Shown piece after piece: positions 1-10,228 of a DNA stretch of 64,000 bases (positions within the stretch are counted from its first letter, which is position 1; each line of letters opens with the position of its first letter). The notes under the pieces are model-generated. The model was given only the letters and a program-made list of their open reading frames with translations, was not told the origin of the DNA and ran no database searches. The position numbers were made by a program, and so were the translations under genes. The DNA is from Fragum whitleyi (Eukaryota; Mollusca; Bivalvia; Cardiida; Cardiidae), in contig OX411558.1 in NCBI GenBank assembly GCA_948146395.1, positions 38,018,850 to 38,082,849 of the forward strand, in the 5' to 3' direction.

Positions 1-924
1 ATAAATGTTAAAAGTTTCCTGTACTTTTCGTTTCACGATTCTAAACAACTCTGTTGTCCAACGCTGGTTGTGACCTTTTTGAAATACTCTTTTATTCAGT
101 GATAATCGAACCAAATCACCTAATTCAAATTTGAATGTTTTTACTGCATTCTTATCGGTTTTATTATGCAGACTTTTCTTTTTTGAATAATACATTTTAT
201 CCCATATTAAAGCTTCATTTTTTTCATTCACATCTTTAGGTGCAAATTTGCTATTCGCTAAAGATGAATGAGGGGTTGCGTTGTATGAAGCAACAATATC
301 TTGTAATTTATCGATAAATCTAAACGATCGTTGGACTGCAAACATTTTAAACATTTTTGATTTAATTGTAGCAATAACGCGCTCGCAAATTGAAACTTTA
401 ATATCATCGTTTTGTGTTGCAAAATATCTGATATGATTATTTCTAAGAAAAGCGAGAAAATTTTTGTTAACAAATTCAGTTCCTTTGTAAAAATAAACGG
501 TTTCTGGTGTCCTCCCCTTTTTTAATATTAATTTAAATGCTCTCAAAACGTTTTCTCCGGATTTGGATTTCAATGGTTGAACAAATAGAAATTTGGAAAA
601 AGCATCAATAACAAATAAAAGATATTTAACTTTCTTATTATATTTAGAAATGTTAATTGTAGTTGCTAAATCCATTCCCCACTGTGAATCTATACCGGAA
701 ATTACAGTTTTCCGTCGTTTGAATTTTTTTTCAACTCGTTTGTGAAGCGAATATACATCTTTTGACTGTAACCATTGTTTTATCTGTTTTAATCCAACCT
801 TATGAGTGTTTTCTTTTTTCACCACAGAGTATAACTTTTGCGGGGTGCTGAATGAAGCTGGTCCATGTGGGTTGAAATAAATTTCATTTAAATAAGCTCG
901 CGTTTCGGCATCAATTTTCTCCAT
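1..924 (-). CDS. Polinton-type integrase, 3' end outside window, catalytic Asp missing
   Basis: An uninterrupted frame of 308 codons runs from the ATG at 924-922 to the window edge. The first catalytic Asp sits in QWGMDLATT (codons near 100). About 35 residues before the glutamate of the ICERV motif, the family usually has TD.G.EF, but here the codon at 489-487 is TAC, giving FYKGTEF with Tyr for the second catalytic Asp. A C-terminal GDLVRLS...F.KG segment resembles the chromo/SH3-like tail of Polinton integrases. The ATG overlaps the 3' end of the 88-aa ORF by 14 bases. With the Asp lost, strand transfer activity is unlikely, so this is probably a decayed copy although no stop or frameshift is seen. 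Confidence 0.75.
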   Translation of the reverse strand, partial: MEKIDAETRAYLNEIYFNPHGPASFSTPQKLYSVVKKENTHKVGLKQIKQWLQSKDVYSLHKRVEKKFKRRKTVISGIDSQWGMDLATTINISKYNKKVKYLLFVIDAFSKFLFVQPLKSKSGENVLRAFKLILKKGRTPETVYFYKGTEFVNKNFLAFLRNNHIRYFATQNDDIKVSICERVIATIKSKMFKMFAVQRSFRFIDKLQDIVASYNATPHSSLANSKFAPKDVNEKNEALIWDKMYYSKKKSLHNKTDKNAVKTFKFELGDLVRLSLNKRVFQKGHNQRWTTELFRIVKRKVQETFNIY

Positions 925-1177
925 CAACGAAGGAACAGCACAGTAATACAGTTTCTTTTAAATCGCAAATATCTAAAAACGTCTGTTTTTTTAAAATAAT
1001 TGATTTCGTCCCTGTTCTCACACTAATAATTGATTCTCCAGTTTTACTCCGAAGAACTGATATAAGTTTATTATTCCCAAAATTTAAATCAACCTTTCGT
1101 TTATAGTTCTGACTCGAAACCAAAACGCTAGGTGTGGTTTCTTCTAATACTGACATGTCAATCTGTGATTGCGTCAT
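911..1177 (-). CDS. 88-aa ORF of the Polinton-like cluster, function unknown
   Basis: The ATG at 1177-1175 overlaps the stop of the upstream 61-aa ORF as ATGA, and the 3' end overlaps the integrase start. The C-terminal half (ESIISVRTGTKSIILKKQTF) faintly recalls a minimal PC4/whirly-type strand pattern, but this is a weak visual resemblance. No membrane segment is seen. Placement between a small membrane ORF and the integrase suggests one transcription unit. Confidence 0.5.
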   Translation of the reverse strand: MTQSQIDMSVLEETTPSVLVSSQNYKRKVDLNFGNNKLISVLRSKTGESIISVRTGTKSIILKKQTFLDICDLKETVLLCCSFVDGEN

Positions 1178-1359
1178 ATTTCTACCTGGCTATATATCTC
1201 TGAAAGTGGAATCGTTTGTCCTTTATATTCAAAATAATTAACACTATCCTCGTGGGTTTTTAAACTTTTCTGATAACGAAAAATTGCGACAACGCAAGAA
1301 AAAATAAGTAAATGAAATATCAAACATGTACACATTACTCCGATAAAGACTACATCCAT
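1174..1359 (-). CDS. 61-aa small membrane protein of the Polinton-like cluster
   Basis: The ORF starts with ATG at 1359-1357. Residues 2-27 form one hydrophobic segment (VVFIGVMCTCLIFHLLIFSC), followed by a polar C-terminus rich in charged residues. It is the first ORF after a TATA-like box about 45 bases upstream and ends ATGA with the next ORF. I do not recognise the family; a virion or membrane-associated accessory protein is a guess from context. Confidence 0.45.
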   Translation of the reverse strand: MDVVFIGVMCTCLIFHLLIFSCVVAIFRYQKSLKTHEDSVNYFEYKGQTIPLSEIYSQVEI

Positions 1360-1402
1360 TATGTTTACGCAAACATAACTGAATGAGGATTTAACTAGGA
1401 GT

Positions 1403-1410
1403 TTTTATAT
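1403..1410 (-). promoter_or_regulatory. TATA-like box for the Polinton-like ORF cluster
   Basis: On the minus strand the sequence reads GATATAAAAAC, about 45 bases upstream of the first ATG of the three-ORF cluster. Position and sequence fit a core promoter; no experimental support. Confidence 0.35.
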
Positions 1411-2238
1411 CAAGTCACGTGACTTAGAACTCTTATGCAGTTCACGTCTAAGATTTTGTTAAAGTTTGAAAATAAGATCAAATTTGTTCAAGGATGATCT
1501 AACAATAGACGACCGTCTAACATAATCTTTCAATTATTCAATCATATCACAAATGTGTGAGTTAGGTTTCTGAATTTTCTAAAACCATTACTCGTATTAT
1601 GACTTTCTCTTATAAATCTTATAAAAGAACAAGAAAACAATTAAATTCGTTAACATTCATAGTCTGTACTCGCTTTCGAATAACAAAAGGAAAAAGACTC
1701 TATTTTAGTTTATTGATGGTTGGATAGTGGTGATAAAAGTATTGATATATTTCAGTCTGTTATTTGTTATTACAGTTGTTCCAGTCTAACCAAATGTAAA
1801 GTCTAGTCTAGCATAGATAAAAGGATACAAATATCTTTTTATCTTTGTTAAATAGTGGAGCCTCGTTTTCTATTTTTAGATTAGAGTTTTAATGCATGTA
1901 CAAGGTTCTAGACTATGGATGAAAGGATCCGTGCATATCTGTTGTCATCAAACATGAGATGATAACAGCGCCAGTCTAAGTCCAGTCTAAAATAAAAGTT
2001 TCTAGCCTAAATTTTGACGAAACATATATCCTATTTGATTAAATCTATCATTTTTTTAACTCATTTGAATAATGAAAAAAAGAAAACAAATATTTTAAAT
2101 TTTATTTGTAATTAACTTAATTGGTAATTTTGTTAATTCTCATCTTATCAAAAAAAAAAAATTCGTTTAAATAATTTATCCAACCACGATCCCACCTAGT
2201 AAAAATAGAAGAGAAGAAGTTGAAAAAAAAAGAGAAAA
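1411..2238. other. AT-rich intergenic DNA, no gene seen
   Basis: Between the divergently oriented Polinton-like cluster (minus) and the membrane-protein gene (plus) no coding exon or repeat was recognised. A short palindrome GTTTACGCAAAC lies at about 1360. The stretch must hold the promoter of the plus-strand gene, but no clear TATA box was seen. Confidence 0.4.
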
Positions 2239-4309
2239 ATGGCTATTTCTACGATTGTTTTGTTCGTCATCCTTTACCTCTGGTCTGATGTTGACTGTTT
2301 TAACGTAAACCAACACAGCTGTCTTTTTACAGCAGACTCATTAGAATGTTCGTACAGTGGGGGAGGAGATTATAAGACAGATAGAAAGATGATCTTCGTT
2401 ACAACAATCTCTTTCGATTCGTTCGATAGTGGAATGCTTGTAATTAGACAAGAAGATGTTCCAAATTTGAAACTTGTTGTGATCCGAAAGTCTAGAAACC
2501 CTGAGGAAGTTTGTCAGAAACTGATCGTGCCAGACAATGTTAATATATTCATCAACAACATGCGCTGTCTCGCAGGAGTCTTGTCTACAAAGGTAAATAA
2601 ATAATTGTTCTCAATCATTTGCGAAAAAACCAGGAATTGAGTACTAGAATGTAGCTATACAGATACAGAAAATTCGGGTTTTGGAAATCATTTCTTCTGA
2701 CTAACGATCATATGCCTACAACCATGTAAATCCTTTAATTTCTGTTGTTTGAATCTGAAGAGATAATCCCCACTCTGATGGTTGAATATCGAACTAGAGT
2801 TAACCAAACATTGGTATAATCATCTCATAACTTTGAGTCTGTTGATTAGAATGTTTAATTTTTTTAAGACACAACAACTTGATTATATTTTCCAAACTTT
2901 AAAGTTATATATAAGTCAATTACTGGTTACATGTGCACAAATTTGTATAAATTATTATAGGTATAATTGAAGAAAATGATATTTCTAATTTTTAATTAAA
3001 AACAAAACAAAAAGAAGATAAAGAAATAAAGATTATATTTCAAGTTGACTTTCTGATTCATCTTTCTATCCACAGACTTCATCATCAACCATTCATACAA
3101 CAGTGAGACATGAAGCTGATACCTCAACATCGACAACAAAACTCCACATGTCAGTTACTTACGATAGTGAATCTAGTCGAGAAATAAAGGTAATTTCTTC
3201 TCTTTTATGATAGATTTAAACCATGAAATTTAAATGGTAAAATTCAAAGGTTGGAGAGTATAATTTTATTGTAAATCAATAACAATTAAAAAGAAGAAAA
3301 CCGATTTTGATAACTAACAATGGATGGGTTGTATATAGTCTAAGATCACTTAGTGTGTAAGTGAGAGAGAGAGAGAGAGAAAGACGCGAAGAAAGATGAA
3401 ACATAACTAAACCTTATGTCAAAGTAGGATTTTTCTGTTTCATGTTATACCATCGAAAAAAAGATAAGTGGGGAATCAATCGACTATTACCTCTAGATTT
3501 AAGGGCGATACCCTAGTCTACTGCTGTATAATATTAACTCCTAAACTAAATTTGATAGATCCTCTGTTTAGTATAGTTATATTTTGAATTATCTAATTCT
3601 TTCTAACTATAAGTTATGAACATATTTCGAAGAATTGATTATTAGTTTAACTTTTAAATCGAAACAATATAGTTCTGTCTTGAGAATACAATTTGAACAC
3701 TACTCATTAATCATGGATCGTAGTGTAAGAAACCAACTATTAAATTCATCACAAAAAGTTATATTCAACTATATGTTTATAGATATAACTGGATCATGCA
3801 TAGCGGACAAAATACTTATTTATATTTTTCAGAGTGTAGACGAAACTGTAAAAGTCAGAGTTTTGTTGATATTTGTGATTGTTCTATCTGGTAAGTGAAC
3901 ACTTTACTCCTGGAATTTTACAAAAGCATTCAAACTGATTTTCAATAGGAGCTCAAACAGTTACGATATAACTTAAAAAATGTCTAAATCATTTTTTCTT
4001 ACATGAATTAGTTGTTTTATAACAGTTTAAGAAATTTATGAATACATTCTATCTAAATTTTATTATCCAGCTTTTTTTGTTCTTGGAGTTGGAATTATAG
4101 TTATATACTATTTTTGGAGACGACGTCATCGTATTTCTCCTCATTTTGAACTAGAGATGGAGGTAATTTTTAGATAGGAGCTAGACTGTTTTTTTTTCCC
4201 ATCCCTACATGTAGAATATGTAGTTAGTTTGATATTATTTTGTGATCAAGTTGAAATGAAATTCAAAATTTCTTCTTACTCATAAATTATATCATTTTAG
4301 CTGGTCTGA
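2239..4309 (+). CDS. Type I single-pass membrane protein, five exons, about 208 aa
   Basis: Exons 2239-2592, 3076-3189, 3833-3890, 4071-4162 and 4301-4309 join in phase (0,0,1,0) at clean AG/GT sites. A signal peptide (ISTIVLFVILYLWSDVDC) precedes an ectodomain of about 95 residues with five cysteines. Exon 2 encodes a Ser/Thr-rich stalk (TSSSTIHTTV). Exon 3 supplies the first half of the membrane helix (LLIFVIVLS) and exon 4 the second half plus a basic stop-transfer (FWRRRHR). The tail ends EMELV. If exon 4 is not spliced it ends a few residues further at a TAG. No known domain was recognised. The layout suits a small cell-surface glycoprotein; function is unknown. Splice structure is well supported, expression is not. 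Confidence 0.7.
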
Positions 4310-4455
4310 TGATAGAATCAAGCTTGTTTATAAAATCCTGGTTGGGCTACAGACAACAGAGAAACAGACAGAGAATAAGAAATAGACTTGCTTTTTCTGA
4401 AAGAATGCGTCTACAAACAAACAGACAAACATTAAATGTTGACACCCCAGTTTGA
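4301..4455 (+). CDS. Candidate alternative terminal exon (tail B) of the membrane-protein gene
   Basis: If exon 3 (ending in phase 1 at 3890) skips exon 4 and joins the acceptor at 4300, a second frame stays open for 51 residues to TGA 4453-4455. It completes the membrane helix with AGLMI and continues as a basic, Arg/Gln-rich tail (GYRQQRNRQRIRNR). The same acceptor joined from exon 4 gives only Leu-Val-stop. The open frame in AT-rich DNA and the fit to the helix make an alternative last exon plausible. Confidence 0.4.
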
Positions 4456-4500
4456 GTTCGATCGATAGATTGTGAGACAGCTTTTCAATTTTCTTTACAG

Positions 4501-4646
4501 TTGTGATAGGTTTCCCTCTGCTGGTAAATCAACGTGACAGACCAATCCGTCTACCCTTACCCGGTATAAGAGAACTTAGAAATTTGTTTATCCCTAACAT
4601 TAATCCTAATAGACATAATTACAACTTGCGAGCAAGAAGAAGATAA
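4501..4646 (+). CDS. Candidate alternative terminal exon (tail C) of the membrane-protein gene
   Basis: A strong acceptor (TTTTCTTTACAG) ends at 4500. In phase 1 the frame is open for 48 residues to TAA 4644-4646. Joined to exon 3 it gives a 19-residue hydrophobic run ending VVIGFPLLV, then NQRDRPIRLPLPG and a basic end LRARRR. Joined to exon 4 it gives an immediate stop. Like tail B it supplies half a membrane helix and its own stop-transfer. Confidence 0.4.
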
Positions 4647-5095
4647 AAATTAATGAAAGAAAGTTATTAGAGCAGAGATAACACTTTTATTTAAACTCAT
4701 TTGCCTTTCAATCTAAATTCAATATATCTAGTGATCTGAATCATGAGGTAAAGTTTTTTAGAGATTATGACAACTATACTCTAACCTCTACAGCTTCTTT
4801 TAATTTTGGTTCAGTCTAAAATATTATGTTGTGCGAATGGGGTAACCCTCTAGCATATGAAATAATTTCAAAAAAGAGGTGATAAAAATGAATCCGACCC
4901 CCTTGTTTTCACTTACTAGCATGTATGTAAATATTTTCTCATCTCAGAGTATGATATAGTTATCGTTCTTTCAAGTAGTTTCATTCAAATGTTGTTTTTT
5001 ATTTTTTATATGTTTACATTTACTTTTAAGTCATAATATATATTCATTTTCTGTATTGTTTTTCTTTAAAAAAAGGAAGCAAATGATATATATAT
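4647..5095. other. Intergenic, no gene seen
   Basis: AT-rich sequence downstream of the membrane-protein gene, probably including its 3' UTR. No canonical AATAAA on the plus strand was found here, so the polyadenylation site is unresolved. Confidence 0.35.
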
Positions 5096-5505
5096 GGTTC
5101 GACACTAAGGGAGTACCGAGTTCGAGACTCCTTGTTTACCAGTTGGACTCCTTCAATTTCCAAGTAAGGAGACCGATGAACTCTAAGGGTTATATTAGAA
5201 TATTTTGAAAAACAAATGCATAGAGCAGTCTAACCTTTCTATCACTTGCCAAAAACTGTAGATATTTTCACTACGAAAGTTACTGAAGAAAACATTTGCT
5301 TGCATCCTGTAGTGTTTTGAAAAAAATCTTCATTGGAAGAATATTGAGGAAAAGAAGAAATCACTTATAACAAACAATTTCTTCTTTTCCACAATGTTCT
5401 CCAATTATGAAAATTCAGACTCCTTATTTTGAGCTTTGACTCTATGATTTCATGTGTTAGGAGTTCATTAACTCCTCAATTTTCTGGAGTTTGTGTCAAA
5501 TCCTA
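5096..5505 (+). mobile_element. Foldback element, family C (GGTTCGACACTAAG ends)
   Basis: About 410 bp, starting GGTTCGACACTAAGGGAGT and ending near TGGAGTTTGTGTCAAATCC, with an internal AAGAAGAAATC...TTTCTTCTTTT foldback. Related copies lie at 17,563-17,976 (opposite orientation) and 33,679-34,122. No coding capacity, so non-autonomous. Confidence 0.6.
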
Positions 5506-6374
5506 GTATACATTTTTGTAAATATTTATATTTTGTTAGCTTAATATGAAAAAGTTGAAACTATCTATGTGTATATAGATAGTTGAAACTATTTCATATT
5601 GAAACACGAGAAAATTTCCTTCCATCACATTCATAAATACTTCTACATATCCATTCATTCATTGACTTATCATTCCATTCATTCATCCACCACCCATCAA
5701 TTTTTCCATCATCAATCAAGCCAATGATCAGTACTTTATAACTTTTTATTATTTAGTTAGCTAGTTTTAGTTTGGTAGAGATTAGTTGGATAGATTTAGG
5801 TTGATAAATTTTTTTATTGTTTTAGGTTTTATGTTCAAAGAACTGGTTTCAAGAATTTATTTTCTTTAATCATTCCTTAATTTTATATTAGAATTAAAAC
5901 TATATTTATCAAAGTCAGTTAATGTTACAAAAAAAATTAGATTAGAAAGATGAATTTCATTTGTCTCAATAAGGAAAAAAAATCAAAGATAATAATCATT
6001 TTCTTCCTTCTAGAATCAGTGAATTATCATGATCAACTTGTTCATCATAGAAAACCAGTGTAAATAGAAGAATGTTTAAGCATAATACATTTTCATTGTT
6101 TTCTTTTTACTTGATATTTGTTATAAATTTTTGATCTCATATATGTTATTATGAACTAATACTTATGTAAATATGAGTTTGCTATATCTTTATAGGAAAT
6201 AGATCATACACAGTCCACAGTCTGATGTTCTTACTAAATGATTCCTCATCTTTACTCTAAATGGAATTAAGTGATTTATCCCATCAGATTTTGATCAAAT
6301 CTAAATCTAAAAAGATCCTATGAAGAAAATGTTATTTCATATGAATTTTCTCATATTAAATTTCTTGCTTTGAT
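5506..6374. other. AT-rich intergenic DNA, no gene seen
   Basis: Contains a CATTCATTCATTGA-rich stretch near 5650 and simple A/T runs. No exon with paired splice sites was recognised on either strand. Confidence 0.35.
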
Positions 6375-6540
6375 TTAAGGTAGTGGAACCGTTACAGTTT
6401 TACAACATTTCGGAACTAATGAACTTTCGCAATGCTAACAGAGGTTTTCTAATGAAATTCATTGTGAACCATCAGTTATCGCTGTTAAAGTTCATTACTT
6501 GCGAAAAGTTGTAGAAACGGTTATGGATTCATTTCCTTAA
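6375..6540. mobile_element. Palindromic MITE, family A, copy 1
   Basis: Begins TTAAGGTAGTGGAACC and ends near GGATTCATTTCCTTAA; the two halves are inverted copies (TTCATTACTT and related blocks). Diverged relative of the copies at 6688-6852 and 50,635-50,799. Non-coding foldback element. Confidence 0.65.
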
Positions 6541-6687
6541 TTTAATAAAATTCAATACATGTATTTTTTTTTTCTTATTTCCTTATTCGGTTTAACCTTG
6601 TCATACCTAATTGATGAAAAACCGCTGTAGACAAAGATCGGCATGTACATATGTATGATCTAATATTAATCCGCTTAGCTCGCTACA

Positions 6688-6852
6688 TTAAGCTAGTGAA
6701 ACCGTAATAGTTCCGCAACGTTTCAGCAATCATGAACTTTCACAATGTTGACTAAGGTTTCCGAATGAAAATCATTCGGAAACCACGGTCAATACTGTTA
6801 AAGTTCATAACTTCCTAAACATTGTGGGACTATTACGGATCCACTACCTTAA
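6688..6852. mobile_element. Palindromic MITE, family A, copy 2
   Basis: Starts TTAAGCTAGTG and ends GATCCACTACCTTAA, with a central inverted GGTTTCCGAATG/CATTCGGAAACC hairpin. Same length (165 bp) and layout as copies 1 and 3. Confidence 0.7.
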
Positions 6853-7149
6853 TCGAACCAAATCCGAAACATGTGTACCTCAAACATTCAATCGAAACCT
6901 AGTTCTTGCTCTCTATTGAATGTGGATCTATACTAGGATGAGGGATAACTCTACATTCATTCTTACGAGCTTTACCGCATTTTCAACAGAGCTATAGATA
7001 GAGAGGGGGTTTAGGCGATCGAATTAAATTATTTGAATACTTGTTCAAAATGTAAACAAACTTTATTTTGAATACTGAATCAAAACCGTTTTTAATGAAT
7101 GAATCAGGTGGTTAATCAGAACATAGGATTTCAATGAAATATTAAAAAT

Positions 7150-7380
7150 GAGCCTTTGCGTGAGATTTACAACAATTCTAGATATGGGTAAAGCAAAGAC
7201 ACTGACCGGCTAGTGCATCTGCACAGTCTGACCAGATTCTTCACTATACGTTTATTCGAAAGTTTAGGACTCAAAGTATTTGTACACCGTTAAATAACCA
7301 TAACAATTATAGTTGAGGTTGTCTGCACCACTCAATGATTGCACCTCACAAACATTTAAAATTGTTGGAAATGCCACGCT
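7150..7380. mobile_element. Old copy of foldback element family E
   Basis: Inverted ends GCGTGAGATTTACAACAATT and ATTGTTGGAAATGCCACGC flank about 190 bp. The ends match those of the shorter, cleaner copy at 50,390-50,512, which sits inside a SINE. Diverged, non-coding. Confidence 0.45.
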
Positions 7381-8488
7381 CAGACTCAAATGATAAATAA
7401 CGCTCCTCTCTCTATTCTGGTTGTCAACTTAGCTTATATCCAATACCCAGCATGTGACAATTTGATATAGCAATTGGTAGCTGTGTCCTTGATATATCTA
7501 CTGAAATCCGGTTGACCTCCACTAGGTTCATTCTTTTTCAAATATGAGAGATTAGAAAAATACAAAAAAATAATTAACTCTTGTCAGTTTACTCGTGATG
7601 CATTACTGACTAGTGTTAATAATTTTTTTTATTGGTAGGAAAATTACTTCCATCAAGTAAATTAGAAGAAAAAAGAAAAAGGGCTGGATATGAAGTTATG
7701 GTTTTAACATATGATCAAAATTAAAGATTGGGATTTGATTTTACATTTTCAAACATTTGAAAATGTCTAATCATCTGACTAGTCTTTTTTTTTTGACCAA
7801 TCTTTATACAATACAAATATGGTAGCAGCAGTGGGAGAAAGGGTTGAACCAGTAAAGAAAACTAACAATTCATTATAATTCATCTATTTTATTCTGCTAT
7901 TATTTTTACTGATAAATAAACAATTTCTAGTTACATGTTACAGTTATGATTTGTGAGCAGATAAAGAAACACTGTAAGAAGAATGTAATTTCTCAATCTA
8001 GTCAGTATGTATCATACATCATTGATTGAAAAAAAAATCAAGCAAAAGAAAATTACTGTGAAAGGAAAGAAATAGATTGTAACAAGCTCTTTCTCTTCTC
8101 TCACAATAATTTTTTTCAATAGGGGGACAAGTGAATGTCAATCCTTCAATTTCTATGTACATATATTTTTTTCAATCTACTCCTGAAATCAATCCATCAC
8201 AATGAAAATATTTATGTTATTCTGAATTCATCAAATATTACATCAATAACAAAATAATAATATTAATATGATTATACAAAATCTATATACATCTATACAA
8301 CACGATAGGTAAAAAGGAACCTTCTGGATAGTGTGTAAAGTAAAGATCCTAGTCAGTCAGCACAGACCGAGTTGACTAAGATCGATACTTTTCACACTTG
8401 AATCTAATCTTCGTATTCTTAATGATTCTAATTCATCATCACAAATTTATTCCAAAGAGTGAAGTTCTTAAAAAAGACAATTTTGTTT
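7381..8488. other. Intergenic, no gene seen
   Basis: AT-rich sequence 3' of the PC4-like gene. No exon, tRNA or clear repeat was recognised on either strand. Confidence 0.35.
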
Positions 8489-8518
8489 AAATATTGAAAT
8501 ACTGAGTGTTTTTATTAA
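8489..8518. repeat. 30-bp identity to an inverted-repeat element at 48.4 kb
   Basis: Thirty bases starting AAATATTGAAATACTGAGTG are identical to 48,455-48,484, which is one arm of a large hairpin. Similarity continues with mismatches upstream (AAAAAGACAATTTTG). The block includes one of the two AATAAA signals of the PC4-like gene on the minus strand. Confidence 0.7.
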
Positions 8519-8535
8519 AAAAATATATATTTATT
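8511..8535 (-). terminator. Two polyadenylation signals of the PC4-like gene
   Basis: On the minus strand AATAAA occurs at 8535-8530 and 8516-8511, about 40-60 bases after the stop codon at 8574. The second lies inside a repeat fragment. Confidence 0.55.
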
Positions 8536-8573
8536 TTCTGTAATTTGGACTGGAAGTTGTTAGATGGAATTCT

Positions 8574-9941
8574 TCACTCCTGTGCTTCCTGAAACGAGAA
8601 TGATAAACAATTTTCAGTAACAATTTTTCTCTACTATTCTAAATTCTTTCTACAAAATTAATTTTGAAATTAATAGAGGAGAGGAATAGAATTCTTAAAA
8701 TATAATACTTTCTACTTTTCGTACAAAAAGGTAAACTTTTCTTATTTTAAAAGCTTCTTTGTGGTAGCATTACTTTTAAACAATGATAAGAATTAGTTGT
8801 TTGATTAGATTTGAATGATACTCACCTCTAACAGATCTTTCATCCCGTCGCACAAAGACGGGAACACATCCCCAGGGATATTTACCCCTGCTTTAAGGGG
8901 GAATCTCTCCCCCTCTATAATGCAGTATCTCCTGATATCAATGAAAATCGAAGCCCCACAAGTTTGAATTTTGAGATAGACTTCTCCTTCTAACTGATAC
9001 TCCTTACTAATTAGAACTGCTCCATCCGAGTATCTTAAATAAAAGAGAAAAATATCAGAATGAATCATATTCCTGATGCTTTGGGTATTTTTTCACTTTT
9101 TTTTTCATACTAAAGACTAAGAATGAATGAAGTTACACTAAACAAAATGAATTGAATGAAATTTTCAAAACCATATTTTTGAAATTATTCATTTATAATC
9201 TCAAACTTTCTCTCTCTCTTTTTTTTTTTAATAATTTCCTACCTTTATTTAGTATATTAATAAATTTTCTTATATAAATTGAATTATCGAAGAAAAATTA
9301 ATGTTTAGAATAATTTCTGAAAACAATTACCTTGTAATTATGGCTGTCACATCTTCCGCAAGATCCATAATCCTGCGAGCAGTAGAAATATTCAACCCTA
9401 TCCTCATGACCCTGTTAGCTCTTTCTCTTGTTAAGAATATGATACTACGCCCCAGCAGGTGATCCCTCTCCAAGGTTAAGTTGATATCTGACACTGTGAG
9501 GGAAACCATTTTCTGTAAAGTCGTAAATCTCTTTTTACATACTCGGTTTAGTAAATAGAACCAAGATGGTTCTGGAAACAATGATTTTAGTACATCAATG
9601 ATGAAAAAAGGAGCTTCAATTAGTTTTGCAGTAATTTCACTTTCTGTCAAATGACTATAATTTTGAATTAACTTTTCGGATGCGATGATATCAAGTCTCT
9701 TCACATCTTTCACTTCTTTTATTATTTGTCTTTGTTTCACTAATTCGCATAAAACCGAGTCCACAATATAACTATCAAACAGATCTAACTGCTCATCGAA
9801 TCTAACTTTAGTCTCCAAGACTTCTAAAACTAATGTACGGTATTATCAGAAAAAATCTCTAAGCTCAGTTCTGGTTGATTCTTGCACAGTCTTCCAAATC
9901 ATAACAGCACATAAACTTTCAAGTCGATTTGGAGAATTCAT
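8574..9941 (-). CDS. Protein with PC4 (p15)-like C-terminal domain; two in-frame stops near the N-terminus
   Basis: Coding exons 9949-9331, 9033-8826 and 8588-8574 join in phase and end EEAQE-stop. The last 80 residues carry the PC4-type pattern: strands VYLKIQTCGASIFIDIRRY, then GE..PLKAGVNI and a helix beginning FPSLCDGM. PC4 domains bind single-stranded DNA and act in transcription. The preceding 170 residues look alpha-helical and are not recognised. The ATG at 9941 opens a coding-like frame (SLCAVMIWKTVQE), but TGA TAA at 9848-9843 interrupt it before the same frame continues. There is no intron to remove them and no early downstream ATG. Either a recent pseudogene or a sequence error. 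A noncoding 5' exon (ending 10,124) and TATA box lie upstream. Confidence 0.65.
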
Positions 9942-10123
9942 TTATAAGTCTAAAATAAATAAAACAAAATAAAATGAAATTAAGTTTGTATCTTAAATTT
10001 AGAAATATTTCCTAACAATGATATTATTCTTATAAAACAGTTAAAGTTAATGCAAATTATTTACTAATATTTAATTCCAAACTTAATTAATGATACAAAA
10101 TTCTAAGTAATTAAAACACTTAC

Positions 10124-10228
10124 TGTAATCATTTCCTTTTAAAATAATCTAACAAACTTGAAGTATAGTACTTCTTGTTATATGTAGCTAGAGAGGGGAA
10201 GATGAATTTAAATCATGCATATTTATAC
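10124..10228 (-). promoter_or_regulatory. TATA box and noncoding first exon of the PC4-like gene
   Basis: On the minus strand GGTATAAATATGC (TATAAAT at 10,228-10,222) lies about 100 bases upstream of a good donor ATTACA/GTAAGTG at 10,124. The matching acceptor (TTTATTTATTTTAG) is at 9950, just before the coding exon. Transcription would start near 10,195. Confidence 0.45.

Larger units (their letters stand above)
1..1410 (-). mobile_element. Polinton/Maverick-like element, right-hand fragment cut by window edge
   Basis: Three tightly packed, overlapping minus-strand ORFs without introns end in a retroviral-type integrase that runs off the left edge. Overlapping ORFs and an integrase followed by a chromo/SH3-like tail are typical of Polinton (Maverick) and adintovirus-like elements, and unlike the intron-rich genes elsewhere in the window. 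No capsid, polymerase B or packaging ATPase is visible because the element continues outside. No terminal inverted repeat was identified between 1411 and 2238. Family assignment is inference from the integrase. Confidence 0.6.
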
